From contig CAZILB010000050.1 in NCBI GenBank assembly GCA_964539925.1, positions 1 through 24,099 of the forward strand: a stretch of 24,099 nt of DNA, read 5' to 3'. The translations under genes and the position numbers were made by a program. The stretch is from DP-20 sp964539925. GTDB taxonomy: Bacteria > Desulfobacterota > Binatia > UBA9968. This document shows, piece by piece, positions 14,512-21,460 of this stretch (its first letter is position 1; each line of letters starts with the position of its first letter). The notes under the pieces were generated by a model. It was given only the letters and a program-made list of their open reading frames with translations. It did no database searches and was not told where the DNA came from.

Positions 14512-15614
14512 ACTGCGCAGAGGTTCAAAACCGCCTGCTGGAATATCTTGATCGGTCGCTGGACGCGATCACTTCCAAACACCTGGAAATCCATTTATCG
14601 TCTTGCCGGCCTTGCCGCACAGAAGTGGACAGCCTGGCGGACTGCATTCGATACGTGGCCGCACTGCCGATCGTGGATCCCCCGCTCGGCTTCGCTCAGC
14701 GCGTCATGGCCCATGCGCGGGAGATTGAGCGGAAACCGAGAATTTGGCAGCGCATAGCTCTACCCCAGCGGCTTCACAAGCCGATCCAAGCCACGGCCGT
14801 GGTTCTGATCGCGCTTCTCGGCTTCCACCTCTATCGACTGGAATCTCCGCAATTGCCGGAAGTCGCTCAGTCCAAACCGGGCCTCCCTCAGGTCGCAACT
14901 TTGGCAGAGCGAAACGAAGCAACGCCTGATCAACCATCGGCTCAGTCAACCCCGGATCCCGTCAAAACGACCCCACGGGCGCCCCGCGTCGCGACCGGAA
15001 CAGCTGCGGTGCCGCCCACGGACGCCGCAAAGACCGCGAGCGGCATTCCCCCTCCGGCGGAGGCAAAAGCCGAGAGCGAGGCTCGTTCTGCATTAAGCCA
15101 GGGTTCGCCCAGGCGTCCGCCGATTCCAGTTCAAGAAGTCGGCACCGGCAGAGACAGCTCGCGCTCTGCACGGCAGGCATTCGGTGTTGGAGATCTCCCC
15201 TTTGGCGCGGCTATTCAGTCTTTCCGACGCTCTGCGGCGCCTGTTCCTACGGATCGGCCTTTTTTCTCGATGAATGAGCCTATGGCCGATCTGGAGTTTG
15301 TCGTCCGACGGCGACTGTCGCACCGTCGCGAGCCGGCGCAAGAGCAAAGTGCAGACGAACAACGGGTAAGTTCGGCGGCCGCCGCCGGACCGCAAGGCGC
15401 CGCCGGACCGGCCGAGCCATTCCTGTCCGTCACGGTGATCGAAACTCGCTGGTACACGGTTGCGCCTGAACATTTGGAACATTTCAAGAAAGATCTAGCG
15501 GCCGAAACCCACATCGAGTCCGAATGGTTGGGCACGAACCGGGAACGAGAATCGGGCGCGCGTCCGCTCGCCATCAAAGTCATAATCTTGCCTCCCGCGC
15601 CGGGAGACCGGTAA
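14508..15614 (+). CDS. Membrane zinc anti-sigma factor (zf-HC2/ZAS)
   Basis: A 368-residue anti-sigma factor. The N-terminal ZAS domain shows H29-x3-C33-x2-C36 (EIHLSSCRPC), with C3 or H25 as a possible further ligand. A single membrane helix lies at about 92-109 (PIQATAVVLIALLGFHLY). A long, Pro/Ala-rich, low-complexity outer segment (about 115-305) follows. A compact C-terminal part (about 309-365; SVTVIETRWYTVAPEHLEHF, WLGTNRERES, LAIKVIILPP) was not recognised and may be the sensor. It should hold the upstream sigma factor at the membrane and release it after a periplasmic signal. The ATG overlaps the sigma stop and has GGAAGGA upstream. Confidence 0.85.
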   Translation: MNCAEVQNRLLEYLDRSLDAITSKHLEIHLSSCRPCRTEVDSLADCIRYVAALPIVDPPLGFAQRVMAHAREIERKPRIWQRIALPQRLHKPIQATAVVLIALLGFHLYRLESPQLPEVAQSKPGLPQVATLAERNEATPDQPSAQSTPDPVKTTPRAPRVATGTAAVPPTDAAKTASGIPPPAEAKAESEARSALSQGSPRRPPIPVQEVGTGRDSSRSARQAFGVGDLPFGAAIQSFRRSAAPVPTDRPFFSMNEPMADLEFVVRRRLSHRREPAQEQSADEQRVSSAAAAGPQGAAGPAEPFLSVTVIETRWYTVAPEHLEHFKKDLAAETHIESEWLGTNRERESGARPLAIKVIILPPAPGDR

Positions 15615-15640
15615 AGCGCATCATTCAGCGCACGGAGCCC

Positions 15641-15735
15641 GTTCAAAGTTCAACGGTTCAAAGTCAGAGGCGACACTCCGGCAAATTTCAAATACTCCGG
15701 CCTGCCTTGAACATGGAACCTTGAACCCGAAACGG
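15641..15735. repeat. TTGAAC/GTTCAA inverted repeat element, copy C
   Basis: The left part carries GTTCAAAGTTCAACGGTTCA and the right part CCTTGAACATGGAACCTTGA, which are inverse versions. Between them lies CAAATACTCCGGCCTGCC, which has a diverged counterpart at 19648-19668 (GAAATACTCAGGGCAGGCC). The element occupies the gap after the anti-sigma gene. Confidence 0.6.
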
Positions 15736-15902
15736 AAATCGTGCCGGTCAATTTCGTGAGCGGCGTCGCCGGCGAGCGCGCCCGGCGGCACCCCCCGCCG
15801 ATCCACAGGTGAAAGCCCCTCTTCCACGGTTCTCTTGCAGTCGCACTCGCCCTGACGTAGTTTGAACCCACAAAAATTCAACTCCAAGGAGAGCCGGAAC
15901 CT

Positions 15903-16901
15903 ATGGCCGCAGCCGAGCTTATCGTCGATGTCCACCACCATTTCATGCCGCCGATGCTTTTTGACCGGCTTGCTCAACAGGCGGGGGGGAAGCGCATCGT
16001 CACCAACGAAATCAGCTTGACGCTGCACCCGTCGCGCAAAGACCTCGAAGCCCATATTGGATGCATGGACGAAGCCGGTATCGCCGTCTCGATCTTGACG
16101 GACCAAGTGCAGGTGATGGGAGCCGAGGTCGCGCGGGCGCTCAATGACGGTATCGCCGAGGTCGAAAAGAAATACCCGGCGCGATTCCGCGGCTGCATTC
16201 ATTTGCCGGTTCACGACCCCGAAGCGGCCAAGCGCGAGATCGAGCGCGGCATCAACGATCTCGGGCTGCGCGCCGTGGCCCTGCTCGCCTGCCATCTCAA
16301 TATTCAGCTCGACAACCCGATCATGAACCCGCTGTTCGAGATCATTCAGAAAAATAATCTGCCGATCGTCATTCACCCGCAGTCGAAACCGACAGGATCG
16401 GACACGCTTTATAATCTCGACCGCTGCGTTTTTCGCCCGTTGGAAACCACCCAAGCCATCGTGCGGGTGATGAACAGCGTCCTGCCGCGCTATCCGGAGC
16501 TGCGTTTCATCATGCCCCACCTGGGGGGCGGCGCCTCTTCACTCAAAGGCCGCATGATGGCGTTTTTTGAAACCGAAGACGCGGATATCCCGGCGGACAT
16601 GCGAGGCTATTTAAAGACGCAATCGGAGCAAAAGAAATTCGGCCTGACCGAGCGCTTCGAAAAACTTTTTCAACGACTCTACTTCGATACGGCCGGCACC
16701 GGGGCGTGGCTGCCGGCCATGGCTGCGGCCTTCAACATCACCACCGCGGACCGCATCATGTTCGGCAGCGACTACCCGCTCGAATGCAAGACCGCGGCGA
16801 ACCTGGCGGAATCGATCAACATGGTGCGCCAGGCGCCCTGTTCGGTCGCCGACAAGACCGCGATTCTCGGGCAAACGGCGGCGGCTCTATTTAAACTTTA
16901 G
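15903..16901 (+). CDS. Amidohydrolase family protein (ACMSD-like)
   Basis: A 332-residue TIM-barrel amidohydrolase_2 protein. The metal motif VDVHHHFMPP gives H11 and H13, followed by LPIVIHPQS (H158), RFIMPHLGGG (H206) and MFGSDYPLE (D290). This matches the ligand order of aminocarboxymuconate-semialdehyde decarboxylase and related non-oxidative decarboxylases. The real substrate is unknown. The DMRGYLKTQSEQKKFGLTER insertion around 232-251 may form part of the pocket. The ATG at 15903 has AAGGAG about 11 bases upstream. It is a single gene flanked on both sides by repeat-rich gaps. It keeps the HxH pair that the first amidohydrolase of this window lacks. Confidence 0.87.
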   Translation: MAAAELIVDVHHHFMPPMLFDRLAQQAGGKRIVTNEISLTLHPSRKDLEAHIGCMDEAGIAVSILTDQVQVMGAEVARALNDGIAEVEKKYPARFRGCIHLPVHDPEAAKREIERGINDLGLRAVALLACHLNIQLDNPIMNPLFEIIQKNNLPIVIHPQSKPTGSDTLYNLDRCVFRPLETTQAIVRVMNSVLPRYPELRFIMPHLGGGASSLKGRMMAFFETEDADIPADMRGYLKTQSEQKKFGLTERFEKLFQRLYFDTAGTGAWLPAMAAAFNITTADRIMFGSDYPLECKTAANLAESINMVRQAPCSVADKTAILGQTAAALFKL

Positions 16902-17022
16902 CCAAACAAATTTGAAATTTTGCTATGACGAAGTCCGGATTCAGGCCAGGTCTCGCGCAAAGCATGCCCTGAGTAGGCTCCGTGCGAGCCGTATCGAATG
17001 GGGACGCCAAGGGAATTCCACT

Positions 17023-17047
17023 TCCTCCCCCGCGCCGCGGGGGAGGA
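17023..17047. repeat. Perfect CCTCCCCCGCG palindrome
   Basis: TCCTCCCCCGCG and CGCGGGGGAGGA are exact inverse complements around a single central C. The arm recurs in the hairpin at 5589-5625. It would form a very stable stem with almost no loop in DNA or a cruciform; no T-run follows. Confidence 0.65.
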
Positions 17048-17100
17048 TCGAGGAGGGGGATTGAACGGAGCCGCGGCTCCGACAGGAATGCGCGGCGGTT

Positions 17101-17127
17101 GAACAGCTTGAACGGTTTGAACCTTCA
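17101..17127. repeat. 9-bp tandem repeat, copy D
   Basis: Three units at exact 9-bp spacing start at 17101, 17110 and 17119: GAACAGCTT, GAACGGTTT, GAACCTTCA. A lone TTGAACG lies at 17061. The family is the same as at 6266 and 7896. Confidence 0.55.
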
Positions 17128-17237
17128 CGATTCGCCGGATGGCTTGGCGTGTGCTTGGCGCGAGAAAATTTATTACAGTCGTTTTGTCTAATATTTCTGA
17201 GGTAAGAAACCGGCGCATTTTTAGGAGCGCTCTCCTC

Positions 17238-17816
17238 GTGAGAACGATTTGCCGTTTGATCTTCATGACGGCGGCGCTGAGTGGCGCGCCGATGGTTGTT
17301 CACGGCGCGGCAATGTCTCCGATCGACGGTTCGTCGTCGAAAGCCCTTAAGGAACTGCTCAAAGTCGATGTTCCGGTCGTGCTCTGCATCGACGATAAAC
17401 CCACGGCCGGAGGCCAACCGTCGGCCCAAGCCTACGCCCAGGCCGCGGCCAACGGCTATCGATCGGTCTTGACCCTGAGAAGAGAAAAAGACGGCGTCGA
17501 TCTATTGCGCGAGCGGGCCATGGTCGAGCGGCAAAAAATGCGCTACTTCAATATTCCGGTGGCGCCGAGCGCACCGCACAGGGAGCAGGCAGATGAATTC
17601 CTCGCCCTCGTCAGAGATCGAAACAATCACCCGATGTTGATCAACTGCGCCTTCGCGGAGCGGGTTGCTCCCTTGATGATGATTTTCCGCGTCGTCGAAC
17701 AACGTTGGAGCAAAGAAAAGGCGCTGGAAGAAGCAATCCGGATGGGGGTAAAAAAAGAGCCTCTGGAGAAATTTGCCGACTCTTACCTCGCGCGGCGACA
17801 GGCAAACCCGCGCTGA
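17238..17816 (+). CDS. Exported DUF442-type (beta-lactamase hydrolase-like) phosphatase
   Basis: A 192-residue protein. With GTG at 17238 it begins MRTICRLIFMTAALSGAPMV and reads on into a signal peptidase site near VHGAA. AGGAG lies about ten bases upstream, which supports this start over the longer frame from 17139. The mature part matches the DUF442/dual-specificity-phosphatase-like fold. KPTAGGQPSAQAYAQAAANG (about 54-73) is followed by YRSVLTLR and FNIPVAPS. The CX4R-type loop LINCAFAERV, with C137 and R142, has the spacing of the cysteine-phosphatase P-loop. A periplasmic cysteine phosphatase is therefore suggested; its substrate is unknown. It is convergent with the SLOG gene and shares a stop-codon hairpin with it. 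Confidence 0.75.
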   Translation: MRTICRLIFMTAALSGAPMVVHGAAMSPIDGSSSKALKELLKVDVPVVLCIDDKPTAGGQPSAQAYAQAAANGYRSVLTLRREKDGVDLLRERAMVERQKMRYFNIPVAPSAPHREQADEFLALVRDRNNHPMLINCAFAERVAPLMMIFRVVEQRWSKEKALEEAIRMGVKKEPLEKFADSYLARRQANPR

Positions 17817-17832
17817 GCGCCGCTGGCGCTCA
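17814..17832. terminator. Hairpin shared by two convergent stop codons
   Basis: TGAGCGCC, GCT loop, GGCGCTCA: an exact 8-bp stem that begins with the TGA of the phosphatase gene and ends with the TGA of the SLOG gene read on the other strand. It occupies the whole gap between the genes. It may work as a bidirectional terminator, although no T-run follows on either side. Confidence 0.45.
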
Positions 17833-18390
17833 GGGATGGCGAGCGTTCCACTCGGCCACACAGCGCCGAACCAAGTTCGCCGGCTCTTCGTCGAAAAGAA
17901 CCGTTCCCGTCGTCGGCTTCTTGCAGAACTCGATAATCTCCCCAACGTGATCGGCGATGCCGCCGCTGCCTTCGAGAACGCCGATAATTTTTCCTTCGTC
18001 GTAGGCGACGGTGAATTCGTTGAGCGTGCCGGTGGCGCCGCCAACCACGATCACAATGTCCGATGAGCGGACGTTGACGACGTTGCGTCCTTTGTAGCCG
18101 AAACCGGTAAAAATGATTACGTCGGCGCCGTCCTCGGGCAAGCCGTAACGGCCGATATGATCACGGCGATTTTCCGCGGGAGAGATTCCGAGCGCGAAAC
18201 CGCCATGCGCACGAAACGATTTGGCGACCAAGCCCGGAAGTCCGGTGGTCGCGCCGGTGACCAGAATACAACCCGCGCTCGCGATGGCCGCCCCCAGTTC
18301 GTCGGCAAGCGATTGCACCCGGGAGGCCTCCGCTGCGGTAAGCGCGTCGTTGGCGGATGCGCCCATCACGCCGATAACGGGACTAGGCAT
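17830..18390 (-). CDS. SLOG/LOG-like Rossmann nucleotide-binding protein (TIGR00725 type)
   Basis: A 186-residue Rossmann-type protein. It opens with IGVMGASANDALTAAEASRV (about residues 6-25) and has a glycine-rich loop VTGATTGLPGLV (about 44-55). The segment GRNVVNVRSSDIVIVVGGAT (about 101-120) leads into GGATGTLNEF (117-126), the analogue of the PGGxGTxxE motif of LOG phosphoribohydrolases. Relatives bind nucleotides or cleave nucleoside monophosphates. The ATG at 18390 lies 20 bp after the stop of the CoA-transferase gene on the same strand, so the two are probably co-transcribed. A role with CoA or nucleotide pools is only an inference. Confidence 0.82.
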   Translation of the reverse strand: MPSPVIGVMGASANDALTAAEASRVQSLADELGAAIASAGCILVTGATTGLPGLVAKSFRAHGGFALGISPAENRRDHIGRYGLPEDGADVIIFTGFGYKGRNVVNVRSSDIVIVVGGATGTLNEFTVAYDEGKIIGVLEGSGGIADHVGEIIEFCKKPTTGTVLFDEEPANLVRRCVAEWNARHP

Positions 18391-18410
18391 AATTCAGATG
18401 CCTTGCGGTT

Positions 18411-19610
18411 TCAGATAACCTTCTCTTCGCGCAGCCGCGCCACCGCTTCCACGTCATAACCCAACTCACTGAGAATCGCGTCGTTGTTCTCGCCCAACGC
18501 CGGAATGCGCTCGTAGCGCGCCTCGCTCGCCGACAATTTGAGCGCGTTGGCGATCACCGGCACTTTGCCCACCGGCGAGTCGGCTTCGCGAATGAGCCTG
18601 CGCGCGGCCACCTGCGGATGGGCCAGCACCTGGGCAATGCCGCGCACGATGCCGTGCGGCAACTCGGCGTTTTTCAACCGCTCGAGCCAATGCTTGTGAT
18701 CTTTCTCCAAAAAAATATTCTCGATGGCCTCCTCCAAAAGGTTGCGGTTTTTTCGCCGCCCCTCCACCGTGGCGAAGCGCGGATCTTCGAGCAGCTCCGG
18801 TCTCTCGATCACTTTCTTGCAGAAAACTTCCCAATCCGACGCGCTCGCGACGGCGAGATTCACATATTGGCCGTCTCCGGCAAGATACGGTCCGTAGGGC
18901 GTCACATAGTGATGGCGCATGCCGACGCGGGCCGGCTCTTCGCCAGCATGCCAGTAGTGATGCGGGAAATAGCCGAGCCAGGAGACGATCGAATCGAGCA
19001 TCGAGACATCGATCAGCTGTCCTTCGCCGGTCTTTTCACGCTGATATAGCGCCAGCAAGATGCCGATGGCGGCATACATGCCTGCGGCGATGTCGGCGAT
19101 GGCGATGCCGGCGCGCGCCGGTTGGTCGGGATAGCCCGTGGTGGCGATGATGCCGCCCTCGCCCTGAATCAGCAGATCGTAGGCTTTAACGTCGCGGTAG
19201 GGCCCGTCCTGGCCGTAGCCCGAGAGCGAACAGTAAATCAGCCGTCGATTGAGCTCGCCGAGCTTTTCATAGCCCAGACCCAAACGGCCTGCGACGCCGG
19301 GCGCATAGTTCTCGAAAAAAACATCGGACCGCTGCGCCAGCTTTTGGAGAATCGCTTTGCCCTGCTCCTTCTTGACGTCGACGGTCAAGCTGCGTTTGTT
19401 GCGGTTTAGCCAGACGTAGCCGGAAGAAAGCCCCTTCACCACCGAATCCCAGGATCGTATCACGTCGCCGGCGCCGGGCCGCTCGACCTTGATCACCTCC
19501 GCGCCCATGTCCGCGAGCAAGCAGGTCGCAAACGGTCCCGACAGCACCTGCTCAAACGCCAAGATCTTGACCCCCTCCAACGCGCGGCCGGGTTTATGCG
19601 TTTCTGCCAC
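18411..19610 (-). CDS. CaiB/BaiF class III CoA-transferase
   Basis: A 399-residue formyl-CoA-transferase-type enzyme that moves CoA between acyl-CoA and a free acid. Typical blocks are LEGVKILAFEQVLSGPFATC near the N-terminus, LADMGAEVIKVERPGAGD, SLTVDVKKEQG and LIYCSLSGYGQDGPY. The catalytic aspartate is in IAIADIAAGMYA (D173), close to D169 of formyl-CoA transferase. GTG at 19610 is chosen because GAGG ends five bases before it; a GTG two codons earlier (19616) would overlap that site. It is downstream of the MaoC gene (gap 115 bp with a TTGAAC hairpin) and upstream of the SLOG gene. With MaoC and the CitE-like lyase it resembles an itaconate-type CoA-transferase. Confidence 0.92.
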   Translation of the reverse strand: MAETHKPGRALEGVKILAFEQVLSGPFATCLLADMGAEVIKVERPGAGDVIRSWDSVVKGLSSGYVWLNRNKRSLTVDVKKEQGKAILQKLAQRSDVFFENYAPGVAGRLGLGYEKLGELNRRLIYCSLSGYGQDGPYRDVKAYDLLIQGEGGIIATTGYPDQPARAGIAIADIAAGMYAAIGILLALYQREKTGEGQLIDVSMLDSIVSWLGYFPHHYWHAGEEPARVGMRHHYVTPYGPYLAGDGQYVNLAVASASDWEVFCKKVIERPELLEDPRFATVEGRRKNRNLLEEAIENIFLEKDHKHWLERLKNAELPHGIVRGIAQVLAHPQVAARRLIREADSPVGKVPVIANALKLSASEARYERIPALGENNDAILSELGYDVEAVARLREEKVI

Positions 19611-19629
19611 GGTCACCTCAATTCTGACT

Positions 19630-19720
19630 TCGAACTTTTGAACCCTTCGAAATACTCAGGGCAGGCCCTTGAACTCTTGAACGGTCCGCGTTCAAAGGTT
19701 CAAACGTTCAAGGTTCAAGG
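19630..19720. repeat. TTGAAC/GTTCAA inverted repeat hairpin, copy E
   Basis: TTGAACTCTTGAACG (19669-19683) and CGTTCAAAGGTTCAA (19689-19703) pair over 15 positions with two mismatches around a GTCCG loop. Further GTTCAAG units follow to 19719, and looser GAAC units with a GAAATACTCAGGGCAGGCC piece precede it. It lies between the MaoC stop and the CoA-transferase start and would be transcribed in their mRNA. Confidence 0.65.
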
Positions 19721-19725
19721 TCGGA

Positions 19726-20232
19726 TTACTTACCCTCTTTAATCTGAGGAAATAGATCGCTCTTCGGCGCATAGGCCTTTTTCCAGACCATCACGCTGCG
19801 CGAATAGTCGATGACCACCTTCCCCTCCTGCTGGATTCCTCGGGTACGGACCTTGACGATTCCCCACTGGGGCTTGGACTTTGACTCACGCTTTTCAAGC
19901 ACTTCGGATTCCGAATAAAGCGTGTCGCCGGCGAACAGCGGATTGGGCAGTTTGATCTCGTCCCAACCGAGGGCGAATCCGTTCTCGCTCACGTCGGCCA
20001 CCCCCATGCCGGCGACGATGGCGAGGGTCAGCGCGCTATTGATCAAGCATTTGCCGAACTCGGTGCGCTTGCCGTACTCGTTGTTGAAATGGATTTGATT
20101 GGTGTTGTTGGTGAGCAGCGTGAACCAGATGTTGTCCGCCTCGGTGACAGTACGCCCGAGCCGGCAGCGATAGATGTCGCCGACCTCGAAGTCCTCGAAG
20201 AACCGGCCCTCCCAGCCAGGCTTAACGGCCAT
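19726..20232 (-). CDS. MaoC-like acyl-CoA hydratase (mesaconyl-CoA hydratase-like)
   Basis: A 168-residue single hot-dog protein. FFEDFEVGDIYRCRLGRTVT opens the domain. The hydratase segment is FTLLTNNTNQIHFNNEYG (about residues 37-54), and LGWDEIKLPNPLFAGDTLYS with ESKSKPQWGIVKV (about 87-127) is typical of R-hydratase/mesaconyl-CoA-hydratase-like proteins. The classic GDxNPxH motif reads NNTNQIH, so the usual Asp is Asn while the His is kept. It may add water to an unsaturated acyl-CoA. The ATG at 20232 has a strong AGGAGGAGGG site. It is divergent from the ACAD gene, with 67 bp between them, and leads a likely operon with the CoA-transferase and SLOG genes. Confidence 0.87.
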   Translation of the reverse strand: MAVKPGWEGRFFEDFEVGDIYRCRLGRTVTEADNIWFTLLTNNTNQIHFNNEYGKRTEFGKCLINSALTLAIVAGMGVADVSENGFALGWDEIKLPNPLFAGDTLYSESEVLEKRESKSKPQWGIVKVRTRGIQQEGKVVIDYSRSVMVWKKAYAPKSDLFPQIKEGK

Positions 20233-20268
20233 AACCCTCCTCCTCTTTTGGCAGTAAAAACATTAAGC

Positions 20269-20310
20269 TATAGTCTACGGCTAATTATAGGAGGAAGCGA
20301 TGGATTTCAA
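20269..20310. promoter_or_regulatory. Candidate overlapping divergent promoters, MaoC and ACAD genes
   Basis: On the minus strand TATAAT (20284-20289) is a perfect -10, with TTGAAA (20305-20310) 15 bp upstream inside the ACAD start region. On the plus strand TATAGT (20269-20274) could serve the ACAD gene, with a poor -35. The two cores lie in a 67-bp gap, so the two transcripts would be coupled. Confidence 0.35.
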
Positions 20311-21460
20311 CCTTACGGTGGAGCAGCAGCAGATCCGCGAGGAGATCAAAAAAGTCTGCAAGGAGTTCCCCGACGCCTACTGGCGTGAAGTCGATCGCGA
20401 AAAGGCCTATCCGGAGGCGTTCGTGCGCAAACTTTCGGAGCTGGGCTGGCTGGCGGCGCTGATCCCGGAAGAATACGGCGGCACGGGCCTCGGCATCACC
20501 GAAGCGAGCATCATCCTCGAAGAGATCAATCACTCCGGCGGTGTCGCCACCGCTTGCCACGCGCAGATGTATACCATGGGAACACTGTTGCGCCACGGCA
20601 ACGACGAGCAGAAAAAACGCTACCTGCCGAAGATTGCCACCGGCGAGCTGCGCCTGCAAGCGTTCGGCGTCACCGAGCCCAACGCCGGCTCGGAGAGCAC
20701 GAGGATTCAGACGACGGCGACGCGCAAGGGCGATAAATATCTCATCAACGGCCAGAAGATTTTCATCTCGCGGGTCTTGCAGTCCGATTTGATGCTCTTG
20801 CTGGCGCGCACCACGCCCTATGACGAACTCGAGGACAAGACCCGCGGCTTGTCGGTCTTCATCGTCGATCTCCGGGACGCAAAAGGAAAACTTGAGGTCA
20901 AACCGCTCGATCTGATGATCAATCACCACACCAACGCGCTCTTCTTCGATAATGTCGAAGTGCCGGTGGAGAATCTGATAGGCGAGGAAGGTCTGGGCTT
21001 TCGCTATATCATCGACGGCTGGAACGCCGAGCGCATCCTGGTTGCCGCCGAGGCCGTCGGCGACGGCCGCTGGTTCGTCGAGCGCGCCGCCAGATATGCC
21101 AGCGAACGCAACGTCTTCGGCAAACCGATCGGTTCGAACCAGGGCGTGCAATTCCCCATCGCCAAAGCCTATGCCAATATCGAGGCCGCGGATCTCGTCC
21201 GCTTCCAGGCCGCGACCAAATTCGATCGCAAGGAAAAATGCGGCGCCGAGGCCAATCTGGCCAAATACCTCGCCTCCGAAGCGGCCTGGGAAGCCGCCAA
21301 CGCCTGCCTCACGACTCATGGCGGTTACGGCTTCGCCGCGGAGTACGACGTGGAAAGGAAGTTCAGGGAAACGCGGCTGCTCACGGTGGCGCCGGTAAGC
21401 AACAATCTGGTGCTGGCTTATCTAGGCCAGCATGTGCTGGGAATGCCGAAATCCTATTGA
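20300..21460 (+). CDS. Acyl-CoA dehydrogenase, helix-G Glu (isovaleryl-CoA dehydrogenase-like) type
   Basis: A 386-residue FAD flavoprotein that should oxidise an acyl-CoA to the enoyl-CoA and pass electrons to ETF. Signature blocks are LIPEEYGGTGLG (55-66), AFGVTEPNAGSES (131-143), VFGKPIGSNQGVQF (282-295) and THGGYGFAAEYDVERKFRET (339-358). The usual YEGTSEI segment, whose Glu is the base in most members, reads VAPVSNNL with A374. A glutamate directly before the conserved Arg, E244 in GWNAERILVAAEAVG, matches the E254 base of isovaleryl-CoA dehydrogenase. This suggests a branched or otherwise atypical substrate. The ATG at 20300 has AGGAGG. It overlaps the MFS gene's stop by a few bases. 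Confidence 0.92.
   Translation: MDFNLTVEQQQIREEIKKVCKEFPDAYWREVDREKAYPEAFVRKLSELGWLAALIPEEYGGTGLGITEASIILEEINHSGGVATACHAQMYTMGTLLRHGNDEQKKRYLPKIATGELRLQAFGVTEPNAGSESTRIQTTATRKGDKYLINGQKIFISRVLQSDLMLLLARTTPYDELEDKTRGLSVFIVDLRDAKGKLEVKPLDLMINHHTNALFFDNVEVPVENLIGEEGLGFRYIIDGWNAERILVAAEAVGDGRWFVERAARYASERNVFGKPIGSNQGVQFPIAKAYANIEAADLVRFQAATKFDRKEKCGAEANLAKYLASEAAWEAANACLTTHGGYGFAAEYDVERKFRETRLLTVAPVSNNLVLAYLGQHVLGMPKSY

Larger units (their letters stand above)
16902..17237. other. Repeat-rich intergenic stretch
   Basis: No gene is seen apart from the leader of the next one. It holds a perfect 12-bp-arm palindrome (17023-17047), a perfect GGAGCCGCGGCTCC palindrome (17067-17080) and three 9-bp GAAC repeats (17101-17127). 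A GCATGCCCTGAGTA piece near 16962 resembles the CAGGGCAGGCC part of the element at 19618-19720. Confidence 0.6.

Noticed and set aside
20285..21319. Long minus-strand frame opposite the acyl-CoA dehydrogenase
   Set aside because: Shadow of the ACAD gene in a GC-rich genome; it has no motif of its own.
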